A DNA stretch of 64,000 bases, taken from contig CM082592.2 in the NCBI GenBank assembly GCA_040954595.2, forward strand, positions 10,044,001-10,108,000, in the 5' to 3' direction. Both the position numbers and the translations under genes were made by a program. The DNA comes from Balanoglossus misakiensis. Lineage: Eukaryota; Hemichordata. How positions within the stretch are numbered: the first letter of the stretch is position 1; each line of letters opens with the position of its first letter. Below are positions 13,301 to 24,800 of this stretch, in pieces. A model generated the notes under the pieces. The model made no database searches, had not been told where the DNA came from, and saw only the letters and a program-made list of their open reading frames with translations.

Positions 13301-15489
13301 AAGCAACAGCAAAGACCTGACCTGTAAATTACCCCTGATGTTTGTTTTATAAAACGAGAAGCTCTTTTGTACACAGAAAATGTGAAACAGGAACCTCAAC
13401 ACTATACACTGCCACCAGGTATGAATGGTCACACCTTAACATTATTTGTCTTTGCCTTGACACTCAACACATCAACTTTATTCTTGTTGTTAGGAACCTT
13501 GCAACTTCTGAAATCAATATTCTAACCATTGTTTTGTCTAAAAAATATTTCAGCCGCGTCAGGACGCTGTTAACTGACCTTTGAGCAACCTCGTGTGTTT
13601 CAAAGGACAGCATTGTTCGTACAATCTCATTCAACTCTCCTTCTAAATATTGATATTCTATTGATATGTTTGTGCATACATGTCATCGTGATAATTACTA
13701 TAAAACGAAGAACATTATAACCACCAAGAACATTATAACCACCAAAACAGGTGATTTTCTGAGTCAGCAATTAAAGCTCCTGGCGTAGATGGCATATTGC
13801 ACATAAGTTCAGAAGAAAAGAAGACTATTTGCTTGATCTAAACACCAAGAGTTAAAAATCCCCAATATGTTCAATTGGGAGAGGTATATAAAGCTATTTG
13901 AACTACTTGTACTTTGCTGGTAAATTCCAAATTCTCCAGCAGGAAACTAAGACATCTGGTAATATTATACTGGAAAATACATGTGTTGCCTATGAACAAG
14001 AACACATGTCTATACATCCAACCCAGACTGCCAATGAACTAAGTCTCTGTTCTATTTCTTACAGTTGTTAAGGGGAAAGGTTAAGGGCCATGTCAACTAA
14101 TTTTGTCACATTAGAAAGTTTCAATGGAGTAAAGTCAAATCAGCTGACAATGTTGTTGAAAGAAGGTCACACAGAACTTTATGGAATGACACCCACGAAC
14201 AGGCTGACCACATTGGCACACAACATTCAGACATTGTTTCACCACATGCTCCAAAACATAACCCTATTCTGCTAAGGTCATTGTGGAGTGACTATGGGTC
14301 ATTAAAAGCTACAAACAATACATTCTGTTGATAATTCTGATTATGTCAAAATCTCTCAAAGACAAACATTTACTCTTGATAAGAGAACAGTTAGAGTGAG
14401 CATAACTGTACACTGATTCTTCAGATAACAAGCTAAAATCTCTCCTTCAAATTTTGTGATCTCTGTTAGTAAATATGCAGAACAAATTCCAATGGCCCTG
14501 TGCAAACAATCACCAAAAAGGTTTGGATATACCCGACACATTTGAATTAAAATGCTTCCCTACAATATGATGTAAACCGCAAATATGGCTGTAACGGCAA
14601 AAGTTGAAAAGCGCGGACATTTTCAACCTCAAGAATAGGTTCTATTTGTATCACACGCAAATAAAAGATAAAAACAATACATGTAGTCTATTGAACTATA
14701 TTTTCATTGATAAATTTTAAACAGGAATATACAAGGAAAAATACTGGTAACTGTCACAGCAATTCTCTGAATGCAACTTCCTCCTTGCTACCACAAACCA
14801 TTGATCAAAAAAGGTTACAAGCTAAATGTGTGTACTAGTTAATCATAATACAGGCTTTTGAATACGCTATAATGGTGACAAGAACTTCATAGCCACCACC
14901 GATTTATATTGTCTGAGATATGTGCTTGCGCCAGGACCTGCACTCAAATATTTTATTACTATATAATTTCCTGAGGAAATCACTGAAATTATTTGTAAAC
15001 TCCATGATAGATAGAGATAGATAGATAGATAAAAATGCATGCACGCACACACACACACACACACATACATATGATACATACATACATACAATGTACATAC
15101 ATACATACATACATACATACATGTACATATTGCACATTAATTTCATGATTTTTATATATGAACCAAGTCACGTTACAAGTAAGTTGTAAGTTAGTTTTCT
15201 TGCTTGGAGTGTATGATAACAGATCAACATTCTAAACGATTTCACTCGCACCATTGTGAACTTGAGGTCAACCCCCAACAAGTTCTACACACGTCCTGGA
15301 AGTGGAACCCTTAGCCCAAAACTTTAAGCCTCGTTCCAGAAGTTGGGTGAATAGAAAATACCAGGTAAACGTGGCCTTTGCGTGGATAGCACTTACCTTG
15401 AGCTGTGACTTTGGCACATTACCATTTTTTTCAAGGTCTAGAGATTCGAAGGCGTGCCACAAGGCGTGGATATGATCATCTGTCGCCAT
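10357..15489 (-). CDS. SWAP70: SWAP70/DEF6-like PH-domain guanine nucleotide exchange protein
   Basis: Eight minus-strand exons (15489-15397, 13199-12666, 12579-12433, 12187-12061, 11922-11744, 11587-11421, 11297-11099, 10992-10357) join in phase to 693 residues. The order is: an N-terminal EF-hand-like region (HALWHAFESLDLEKNGNVPKSQLKV), a helical region, a PH domain at about 210-305 (GFMAKKGHVMSNWKERWFIL to RYEMSAPDPKSKQEWLEAVE), a long charged coiled coil at about 320-500, and an acidic, Ser/Asp/Glu-rich tail of over 100 residues. SWAP70 and DEF6 bind phosphoinositides through the PH domain, bundle actin through the coiled coil and signal to Rac-type GTPases. One gene here probably represents the ancestor of both. 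The tail is longer than in vertebrate SWAP70 (585 residues). It shares a very short promoter with ETFBKMT. Confidence 0.9.
13200..15396 (-). other. Intron 1 of the SWAP70-like gene (2.2 kb)
   Basis: AT-rich, with no coding exon recognised on either strand. It contains the compound microsatellite at 15005-15125. Confidence 0.6.
15005..15125. repeat. Compound microsatellite (GATA)n-(CA)n-(CATA)n
   Basis: Consecutive tracts of GATA/GATAGA (about 15005-15031), CA (about 15041-15066) and CATA (about 15064-15124) lie in intron 1 of the SWAP70-like gene, 270 bases downstream of exon 1. It is likely to vary in length. Confidence 0.9.
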
Positions 15490-15657
15490 TTTGCTTTACT
15501 ACATAGAAAAACAAAGTACATGTATAGAACACGAAAACGAGGCTTGGCTGTTAAGTGACATGTTACTTCCGGGTAGGATATGTGTTTAAGTTGTTCCCGA
15601 GCCAATCGCTTTAATAAATTAAGTCGCGCTCTGCAAATTGGCGACCATTATAATGAC
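15490..15657. promoter_or_regulatory. Compact bidirectional promoter, SWAP70-like / ETFBKMT
   Basis: Only 168 bases lie between the two divergent ATGs, so both 5' UTRs and core promoters must fit here or overlap. An in-frame ATG at 15580 could extend ETFBKMT by 26 residues and would shorten the spacer to 90 bases. Confidence 0.6.
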
Positions 15658-16981
15658 ATGATGGTGGTTAATTGTCTAGGAGTAGTTTCTGCAAGTGTTT
15701 GTTCCAGACTTCATACTTGGTCCCCTCTGCTGGGGGTGCGTCACCTTCTGGTGGGCGTGAGGCCAATTTCAACACGAACTGGCGTTTTAAGAACATTTTG
15801 CTGTTCATCAACCGCCGATAACCAAATATCAGTGAACTTTAATCAGTTTATTCAGGAAAATACCACAGTGTCGACGAATCACCTTACACCTGAAATAAAA
15901 TTGCGACTGATAACACCCGACTGTAAACTGTGGAATACTTCACATGAAGAGTGTCCAGTGACAGATCCCTTCTGGGCTTTCTATTGGCCTGGTGGTCAGG
16001 TATTAACAAGGTATGTTTCACCTATTCTAATTTTCTTTATATGCAAGACTATACTACCATTATTTTCATGATATTATCTATTATATTATCTTTCATTTTC
16101 ATACACATGCCAACTTTGTTCATTGGTCCAGTGGTGAAACCGTGGGTGAAACCTACAGCTGCCTCAGGGGCTCGATATGCGCCACCAACGTTGGACCAAT
16201 ACGATTGTTCGAAAAAAAGAGGAAGAGTCGGAAAGACCTTTGAAATCAAAATGTATGGAGTCAAGAGGATGTGAACAACGTTTGATTACAATTTCTAACT
16301 ACCAAGACTATTTGCATTACGTGTGTAGGTTTTTACTGGACAACCCAGAATTCATTCATGGAAAACAAGTTCTTGATGTCGGCAGTGGTTGTGGTGCTAG
16401 TGCCATTGCAGCAGTCAAGCTTGGAGCCAGACGTGTCCTGGCCAACGATATAGACCCAGGTAAAATAGTTCATGTGATTTTCGTAATGAAATTGCCCAAT
16501 GTAACTCTTTCATGCCATTGTCCTGTTTGCAAAATAACATTCTGGGAAATTGTCCAAAATAAACATAGATTTTATGTCTTCTATATATACTTGAGAACCA
16601 TCTGACTTGAAGAAAGTTTGACACATAGTTGTATATCTCCCAGTTGCAGTGAGAAGCATCCAGCTGAATGCAGAGTTGAATAATGTTGCCGTGGAGACAA
16701 GCACACAAGATCTTATTGGTCAGCTGGACCAATGCTGGGACACTGTTCTTCTTGGAGACATGTTCTATGACCTTGAGTTCACAACCACGGTTACTGATTG
16801 GTTGTTGAAGCTGTTGTCAATCAAAAGAACCAGCATTTTGATTGGTGATCCAGGCAGGGTGTTTTTAAATCAACATCCAATCAGGGGACGGCTGCAACAG
16901 GTGGCAAAATACAGCCTCCCGCAACAGTGCAGGGAAGAAAACCACGGCTTCACAGATGGTAGAGTCTGGACCATTGTGTAG
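15658..16981 (+). CDS. ETFBKMT: Electron transfer flavoprotein beta lysine methyltransferase
   Basis: Three exons (15658-16010, 16329-16459, 16644-16981) join in phase to 273 residues; human ETFBKMT (METTL20) has 262. The Arg/Ser-rich, acid-free N terminus fits a mitochondrial targeting peptide. Family motifs follow: LTPEIKLRLITPDCKLW, DPFWAFYWPGGQ, SAM-binding motif I VLDVGSGCGASAIAA, post-I LANDIDP, and the family-16 signature LLGDMFYD, with GDPGR near the end. The vertebrate enzyme methylates lysines of the ETF beta subunit in the mitochondrial matrix and dampens electron transfer from acyl-CoA dehydrogenases. The ATG at 15658 is chosen because it gives the family's usual length; the in-frame ATG at 15580 is the alternative. 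Confidence 0.93.
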
Positions 16982-17248
16982 CAGATGTCGCAGTGTAAAG
17001 ATTGTGGTTGTCTTGGGCCATTTTGACAATATTGGCCATTGAGGGCGCTATTGTTGAGAAATGGGAACCATGGTTTCACAGAACCACTATAATCTCTGTA
17101 ACGAAATACTTGTCTGGAAAGAAGTTGACTGTCACGTGTCTACTTTTATTCTATCACGAGACACCTCATATAAGTGATGGTGTAACTGTGATAAAATACA
17201 CATGATCACCTTCTTGACCAATAAGCAACACATACCCCAATCCAGTTT

Positions 17249-17269
17249 AATAAACACAATTCTTTTATT
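17249..17269. terminator. Convergent poly(A) signals of ETFBKMT and the first TLCD2-like gene
   Basis: AATAAA on plus at 17249-17254 (268 bases after the ETFBKMT stop) and TTTATT, i.e. AATAAA on minus, at 17264-17269 lie 9 bases apart. If both are used with normal cleavage distances, the two mRNAs overlap at their ends by a few tens of bases. Confidence 0.6.
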
Positions 17270-17681
17270 GTAAGTTTTGCTGTACATTATGATCCCCCCA
17301 AAAATTATAAGTTTGCAATTAAAAACATATTTTTGTTCTGATATTATTCTTCATAAGTATGTGTGTCCAGCCAATTTAAACTCTTATTGCACGTTATCTT
17401 CCAGTTGTTTAAATTTGAGGCACTTTTATAAACAATCATATTTCTGGTCAGCTGCCACTTTTTGTAATTAATGCTAGTCACCGGGTAGCTGTATACAAAG
17501 CCTAGTAACATGTAAAATGGATACCTGTACAAAGAGATATGAATTAAGAGATGGTGTGTGCTTATTGACTGCACAAGCTTGAATATACAGTGAATCAACA
17601 TAATTTGATATGTTATTAAATAAGGTACAATCAACCCATAAATTTTCTACAATTGTCCTCGTAAAATTTGCACTCTTTAAT

Positions 17682-19246
17682 CTATTTGTCGAGAACATCT
17701 TTCACAGTGTCACCCCGTTTCCTAATGAAGTCACTCTTCAACAACCGTAGAAACAGCACCACGTTGACCGACGTCATGATGACAAGTCCGAGCATCGCCA
17801 CGCCGACCAACACCAGGGGAAGCAAGGCATGGTTGACCAGTAACCACCAGGCCATCCAGAGTAAAACCCCAAATCGGAAAATGACAAAAGTCACAATGTT
17901 CACAAAGCTGTTCACCGTGTATAGAGCGCTATTTCTCGATGTGGACATCATCTGGAGCAGCTGACGTCCGTGAAGGAAAATACTGTTGACTTCACAAAGC
18001 AGAGACACCACAGCATAGTAAATGTACTTCTTGGTTGTCAGGGCTATTCCAAAACACACGATAATCTGTTGATCAATCACAAAGATATTAAGTTAGAATA
18101 TGTGGTCAAGTTATCAAAGCAAGGGTTTTTGGTAAGCAGCTGAGTTGATGTAAATTTCAAGGCCTGTCTAATAATAGACCGAAACCAACTTACTGTTATG
18201 TGGTGTAACATCAAGGGCCATACATCTTTTATTTTTTTGTAGTTCAGCATGTCGTACAAGTCGTACGTAAAATAGCCTGGAAAGGAAAAGCAGAGAGGAC
18301 TTAATTGAAGCTTTGAATGCCCAGATGTTCAAGAATGGGATGTACCTTTTATTGTGCAATGCTTTCATCCCAAAATAATGTGATGTCAATGTCTTCTGTT
18401 CAATACCACTTTCAAGTTCAGTGGGCACATTTGAGTGACCTACTTACCCACTGATACAGCGACTAAAACTTCACCAAAACGTGTGTGTCTGTTTATGAGG
18501 TCATCAAGAATTTCAGGATTCTTGTACAAGCTGCAAAAAGGGGAAAACAAAAATAACAATAATGACATAATATCAGGTGAAGGTGCTCCTTAAAACAATA
18601 TTTATTAGGATTTGTATATGTTTGCAGTTTTTGAAGCAGATGGAATTTTTGCGCGTGTTTCTCAAAGTCCTACTGACAGAGATATGCACCAAATTCCATC
18701 CATATAATGCCCATTGTCTCTGTTATTCAGTGCCTACATAACCATCTCAACCAACCAACTAATAAAATGTATAGTCATTGTCACAGTACTGTCATACTAA
18801 AAATAGCACCGTGTGATTGTGAGAATACATTGTTACATAACCCGTCTTATTTTTTAAGATGTGCAGATAGTTGAGTGCACAGATGTACAAAGGTCAGTTG
18901 ACTGCATAAAAAAATCTCTTCTGTAAAACAGGATTGGTTGCCCAGGGCACATATGCATTGCAGTTTCCGATACCGCATACATGGGGTACAATACATACCA
19001 AAGAAGTGACCACGATCCCACAATTGTGGCGTGAACGAAGGACGTAGCGATGTTGCGCCAGTTATATTTCGTCTTGGACGACTTGTCCGCCGGAGGAGCA
19101 GCAACGCGACTTATCGACGAGTTGATCGAATGGAAAATGACAGCTGCAGCAAAAACTATCGCTGCGGGATAACCGCTTTTCATTGAAGAAGGCTCCACAT
19201 ATTGCACAGAGCTCCCGAAAGTACGATCAGCATCTGATACACTCAT
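17682..19246 (-). CDS. TLCD2: TLC-domain membrane protein, TLCD2-like (copy A)
   Basis: Four minus-strand exons (19246-18999, 18530-18448, 18276-18194, 18065-17682) join in phase to 265 residues. The TLC domain runs from about residue 60 to 250 with several hydrophobic helices. Landmarks are SFVHATIVGSWSLLW, LVAVSVGYFTYDL, WPLMLHHITI, the LLCEVNSIFLHGRQLL segment and FVIFRFGVLLWM. Vertebrate TLCD1/TLCD2 are plasma-membrane proteins that limit long-chain polyunsaturated phospholipids and so set membrane fluidity; they lack ceramide synthase activity. The match to the VSLLLELNS-type segment of TLCD2 favours TLCD2 over TLCD1, but the copy may descend from their common ancestor. Copy B lies directly upstream on the same strand with the same intron phases. 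Confidence 0.85.
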
Positions 19247-20294
19247 CTCGACTACCGATTTTGGCGTTGAGCCGAACCAACTCACTCAGATATGTGCAAC
19301 TGAGGATCCATTTCTCCGTGCATGGGGATGGGCGTCAGCGCTCATGTAACGAGTGACATTGACATGACCTTTGACGCGTTATGCAACAAACCAAAACCCC
19401 CAAGAAACCATATCACACCTTTCATTTCACCCGCTCACTCGATCCGGGTGCTCACCCAGATTTTCCGTTCTGTGGTTGAAGTAATCAGTTGTTTAATTCA
19501 TGACGTTTCAATTAATGACATTGGCTTTCCATCCTCCTAAAATACTAGTATGTACTGGGAATGCCAATAATAACCAATAGCTTAGCGGGTCTCTGAGGGT
19601 TACGTCATAACCTTATTATATTATACAGTTATATTCGATCGCTCAATGAAAGTACATTGTGATTCATGGCCCTTTCCTTCAGTTGCTGAACAGATTTTTA
19701 AAAAGTATCGTTTGATGATGTTGGTGCCATAAAACTTCAATAAAATTAGAGGTCAATGGTTTTTTTTCGTTGTAAAGGAATCGGCGACTGAGACGGACAA
19801 AACTGATAATTGTTGAATAGGTAAAAATCAAAGTTTCATAAAGTTGGTACATTTCCACATGTCGATGTCAGCAAATTATCACAAAAGGTTCAATCGTGTT
19901 CGTTTCGTTCATATTCAATGAAAACAAAATGAACATGGTCTAACCATGTAATTATTTATTACTTCAGAAATACATATATGGATATACAGGGTTAACATCA
20001 TCAAGAGAAAATGTGGTAACCATGGACCAATCGGGTATGGAGAACTCCAGGGTCTATGGTAGTTGGTACCAACCTACGGTACTTCGAGAAATAATAGGCA
20101 AATAGCCTAAACCACCAAAAGCACACCAAGACAAAAAAAACTTTATGAAAGTGCCAACAGAGCTATGAACTCGCACGTAAATTTAGGACAACGTTTAGGG
20201 TGACGTAAACAGCTCAATATCCTCACTGTCTTAGATGCTTTCCCACAACTCTCCATGGAAGATCGATATTTCGTGCATGTGGCACATTGTGCAC
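19247..20294. other. Spacer between the two TLCD2-like genes
   Basis: About 1 kb holding the promoter of copy A and the 3' flank of copy B. TTTATT at 19955-19960 (AATAAA on minus) is a plausible poly(A) signal for copy B, 335 bases past its stop. No other gene is seen. Confidence 0.45.
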
Positions 20295-21847
20295 CTAATC
20301 GTCACCCACTTTAACGTTATTTTTCTTGCCTAGCCTCTTGATGAAGTCACTGTACAGTAACCTGAAAAACAACACCACATTGACTGACGTCAAGATGAAA
20401 AGTGTAATCACAATTATGCAAACCATCACAGGTGGGACTAAGGAATAATTGACGTATATCCAACGGTACATCCACAATAAGACTCCAAATCGGAAGATGA
20501 CAAACGTCGAAATGTTCATAAGGCTGGTCACGATGTACACTGTGCTGTTTATCGGCGTCCCATGCATCTTGAGGAGCCGTCGTCCATGAAGGAATACGCT
20601 GTTTAATTCAGCATGCAAGGCGACCACACAATAATAAGCGTACTTTTTAATCACGAGTGGTATTGCAAAAGTAGAGATAATCTGCGGGTCAACAAAAAAG
20701 AATTATTGGAACAGGCTGTGGTCATAAAACATGGTTTCTGAGGCGTATTACTTTTTTTGTCACGTATTTTTTGGTCGTGTTACCATATATATTTATTCTG
20801 TGCTTTCATTCATTTGCAAAACGGGTCCATTTTATCTCCTTATTTCCTACACAGAATCTACAGTGACTTCCAGGCACTGGTGTACTTCGGTGTTTAAGGG
20901 CAGACAGAAATACACTTACAGTTACATGGTGTAAAATCAAAGGCCACGAATCTGTGATCTTTCTGTACTTCACTATGTTACACAAATCGTATGTAAAGTA
21001 ACCTGGAAAGGAAGACCAGAAAAGCAATGTTTCAGCCACTATAAAGGTACTGGATCATCCATTGACCTAAACTTACTCATGTCTGTGGATCCTGCATAGA
21101 AATTGGTCATGGAGCGGAAAAAATGAAAGTGATTTTGTTCACTGAAGTGGTTTGTACGAACGACTCAACAGAAATTGATATTGCGAGCACAAATTCGCAT
21201 TTCAAAAATCCCAGGTCGAACTTTTTAACACTTACCTATTGATACAGTGAGCAAGAGTTCGCCAAGAAGTGCGCACCTGTTAATGAGGTCATCAAGAATT
21301 TCGGGATTCACGTACAAACTGCGAAATATAATGCATTTAGTTTACGTTTTACAACAACAATCACATCCTAGGGGGCCAGTATAGTTTCGGTACTATGAAA
21401 CCCTTGAGGCTGAAACTACTCGTGCAAAAGACAAAACCGAATGTCGGACCGAATGTGAACTATTTCTTAGTAACGAAAAATGTCAATAATTAACCTATAT
21501 ATTTAATAAAAAATAAGTGTGTAGGACATACAACTTGAACATACAACGGGGTTTGCAATACTTTTTTTGCAAATTTGGGGAGGTGGTGCCCAAATACCAA
21601 AATTCCGTCTTAGTACGTACCAAATAACTGCCGATGATCCTGCAATGATGGCGTGGAAACACGACGTGGCAATGTTCGTCTTCATAATTTTGTTCGGTGG
21701 AAGAAAGATGCCACTTATTATAAACGTATTCACCAATTGGAAAATGACGGCCGAAGCACACACCGGTATCGCTGCCATGTAACCATTTATCACTAAATAT
21801 GAAGACTTTGAATCTAAAGTCTGATAGGCGTCTACTGAACCGATCAT
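20295..21847 (-). CDS. TLCD2: TLC-domain membrane protein, TLCD2-like (copy B)
   Basis: Four minus-strand exons (21847-21621, 21318-21236, 21002-20920, 20681-20295) join in phase to 259 residues. It is a paralogue of copy A: intron phases (2, 1, 0) are identical, both internal exons are 83 bases in both genes, and long stretches match (NPEILDDLINR, GYFTYDL, TFVIFRFGVLLWM, TSVNVVLF-RLL-SDFI). The N terminus before the TLC domain is different. The expected role is in membrane lipid composition, as for TLCD1/2. The start is the ATG at the head of the open frame, giving a first hydrophobic helix at about residues 20-40. Confidence 0.83.
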
Positions 21848-22768
21848 TTTGAATACTATTTAGGCCTAAAAGTACTGCAGTAGGCTTACATGTATGTACA
21901 TGTAGTTTAGATCAAAACTGGGCGCGGCTGTCTCGTACGAAGACTAGAGCGCGATTCACATGTCCTTCCACTGACCCACCTGGCGAACTGTCACAATCAG
22001 CGATTAAAATGCATGGGTTCGCTTGGGAAATCGGCGGAAAATTCTCTGAACAACGACTTAATAATAGTAGGAGTTAGTAATAATCAGAGTGAGACTGGTT
22101 TAGGCCTACTTTGCGAGTCAGTCCTGACGCAGAATGGACGTTGTTGCCCAGCTTTGCATTAGGCCTGAAGGTGACTGCTCACTGACCTTAAATACATAAA
22201 TTACAGAGCAACTGAAAATACTACTTGTGTTGGGTGACCGTATCCACGGCTATCAGTCACGATTAATAGTCAGCGTGACCTTCAAAGTCTACCAGGTCAG
22301 TCGACGCGTCGATCGCGCGCGCGCGCACCAAACGCGTCCTCTCAAAGCGTCGTCTTACGCGCGTACGCGCATGTGCGTGATTTCATGTATACATAACATC
22401 AAGTCTGCAAAGTTTGTGTTTGATTCATTAATGAACTGCCTTTGCTCCTTCAATATTTCATGCATACCATATAAGTAGACTTTAATTTTGTCCCTTCTTT
22501 TCACCCAAATTGCTGTCTTTTAAATAAACAATCTGGAATTATATTAAACTATTGTATTGATAAGATAGGATCAACACCTACACACGACTTTATTGCAAAG
22601 TTTCCATGACAACCACACAAGTTGGAAAGGGCTACTTAGGTGGGTGGTTATTATATTTATTAGTTGCGTCTACTCATACAAAGGCTTGGTTTTACAGAAC
22701 TATACACTGAGAATTTTTTTTTTTTCAAAGCTTTCAACATCATGCAAAGGCAGACGAGTCACTTGGTG
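21848..22768. other. Intergenic region between TLCD2-like copy B and DENR
   Basis: About 0.9 kb with the promoter of TLCD2-like copy B at the left and DENR 3' flank at the right. Minus-strand AATAAA signals (TTTATT on plus) lie at 22656-22661 and 22589-22594. A CpG-dense patch is listed separately. No gene is recognised. Confidence 0.45.
22300..22376. repeat. CpG-dense alternating CG tract
   Basis: A run of alternating C and G (ATCGCGCGCGCGCGCACC, about 22312-22327) is flanked by ACGCGT hexamers at about 22305 and 22332 and by CGCGTACGCGC. CpG is otherwise sparse in the flanks, so this patch stands out. Alternating CG favours Z-DNA. Confidence 0.7.
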
Positions 22769-24263
22769 CTAACTTCTCTTTTGGTCGCCCAGGTCTTCGA
22801 CCATATCTTCTTCAATCTGAAAGAACAAATGCCGGTGTACATCATTAAAATAATTCAAAGATCTGATCAACCACTCAAAAACTACCACAGAAAACACTAA
22901 GTATACAAAGCATGTGCATCAGTGATGCTGAAGTATACAATACCAAATAAAGACACACCTTAAAATGACCCATACATATATATACATAATAAAACTGTAT
23001 TGATATCAAGATGAGTTGCCATAGTAACCTACATCTTTCCATTTGGCCAGCATGACTTCTGGGATATCATAAGTAACATCTCCTTGAATGACAATTTCAT
23101 CATCACCAGTCACTGATGACCCACAAGAAAAATGACTTGCAAAATACTTTGATGCCGTCTTCAAATCAATATCTGTAAGAAAAATGATAAGTTTTGTGTT
23201 GTGTTTTCTGTCCAGACAAAAACACTGATAAGACAAAGACTGAAAGCAATGAATGACAGTTTTGACAGATTTGCAACTGGACTCGCAGTTCTCATGTGTA
23301 TAGCGCCCTCTTGAGACATCAGGATGCTAACTTTCAGCCATATCAAGAATATTTTACCAATCTGAACAGGTCACTGAGCGAGGACAGTCCTTAATAGGTT
23401 ACTGGCACAGACTTGTTCTGCAGTTCACGTGCAGTCAACATTTGCAGAGACACTATGGCAGTACTTGTCGAGGAGACAAGTCTGACAGCATGACTCAACT
23501 GAACTTACCAAACGTTCTCAAACCCCTGACAACTGTCACATATTTCCTTTTGTTTCTTTGTAGTCTGCTAATTGTGACTTTCTGTGGGCCGGTCTTCTTT
23601 CTTGCTTTGATTACTCCTCTGCCCCCTGGCAACACAGAGAAAGGGTAATTAGTCAGCTGACATGGCAACCAGAGGGAAATGTCCCAACAATGACCCCCAA
23701 TCGTTATGGACTCTGATATACTACAAGGATTTGGTTTTCGAGAATCCACAGCAATAAGAATGATAACGCAATTTTGCTCTGTCAAACTCACCCCGTTTTT
23801 GTTTCTTCTTTTCTGAACTGATTTCATCTTCACCTCCTTTCAGTCTCAACATTAAATCAAACTGATCAGGTAAATTCTTCTCTAACCACTTCTTGCACTT
23901 CTCGTAGTCTGGCTGAAACTCGCAGTACTCAAGTGGCATGGTGCATTCTGAGGAAGACAAGCGTTTAAGGCATGTTGAGTTTTTAGTACAGCAAATGAAA
24001 AAGGCAAATTAGAGTCTATATTCAGTATGTATGTAAAGGTTTGGGGAGGGGCATCAAAGGACTAACTGTTACAATTCCAGCTGCTGTGACAATATATGTT
24101 TAATACCTCCACAGTAAATGACTTTGATAGGGTAGGACACTGGTTCAGGTTCTGGTTCCAAATGCTCTGTCTCTTTACTGGGCACTTCTTCCTCTGTGTC
24201 GCCAGGTGTTGTCTCTTCTGTATTCAAATCACCTGGTGCTTCTTCTACATCCGCAGAAGCCAT
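22769..24263 (-). CDS. DENR: Density-regulated protein (DENR), translation re-initiation factor
   Basis: Five minus-strand exons (24263-24107, 23947-23792, 23616-23509, 23172-23033, 22816-22769) join in phase to 202 residues; human DENR has 198. The N-terminal zinc-binding cysteines are all present ([14 protein letters not shown] then YEKC, residues about 51-72). A basic linker follows (KKKQKRGG), then the SUI1 domain ([35 protein letters not shown]), ending [19 protein letters not shown] binds MCTS1; together they evict deacylated tRNA from post-termination 40S subunits and allow re-initiation after upstream ORFs. The 3' acceptor of exon 3 is taken at CAGAG|GAG because the adjacent CAG would put a stop in frame. 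In human, DENR also adjoins CCDC62. Confidence 0.95.
23015..23028. promoter_or_regulatory. Perfect X-box (RFX-type) palindrome in DENR intron 4
   Basis: GTTGCC-AT-AGTAAC fits GTNRCC-N0-3-RGYAAC exactly. It lies at the start of DENR intron 4, beside the exon 4 donor, so its regulatory meaning is doubtful. Confidence 0.3.
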
Positions 24264-24800
24264 TATGATCAGTGTAGGAAGACTATAATAGAGAAAATCA
24301 CTTATTAGTGCAATCTAACAGTTTCGCACCTTCATTTAGTCTGATCTGATCTTGACGACAAGAAAATATCGATGCCACCGTAGAGGTCTATCTCTCTGTG
24401 TAATCGATTTCTTAGCAACTTACATGTCCACATGTATCACGTACACGAGTCTGACGCATCATTGATAAAACATTATAATCGAGACGTTTGACCTGTTCCC
24501 TACTCTATGATTCCTAGACATTTCCAATCTTAAAACGTTCCTTTAGAATACTGAAATATTCTTACCGATGGTGAAAGTCCCTAAAATCGTGGAATGCGAT
24601 GAGTATTCAGTAGAGTTCCCGTTGACACGATTTCCCCGTTCCAGCTGACAGCACTTGCGCTGTGACCTGACGCATGCGCCACAGTCACAAAGGTTATATT
24701 TTCAAAACGTTGATCAAGATAGATGATCGCGAGTATCGAGTAGCGTGATAGAAGTTTCGCCGATTTCGGCACAGGTACAGTTTTATTCAGGTGAGTAAGT
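24264..24800. promoter_or_regulatory. DENR promoter, possibly divergent with CCDC62
   Basis: Contains an NRF1-like palindrome (CGCATGCGCC, 24671-24680). On the plus strand a strong donor (TTCAG|GTGAGTAAG, junction at about 24790) could end a non-coding first exon of CCDC62, which would make this a shared promoter. That splice is inferred only. Confidence 0.4.

Noticed and set aside
14867-15171. Minus-strand frames rich in Y, V, C and M
   Set aside because: They are readings of the GATA/CA/CATA microsatellite.
19261-19285. Upstream GTG extension of TLCD2-like copy A
   Set aside because: There is no in-frame ATG upstream; the ATG at 19246 is the first, and the extension is not needed for the family length.
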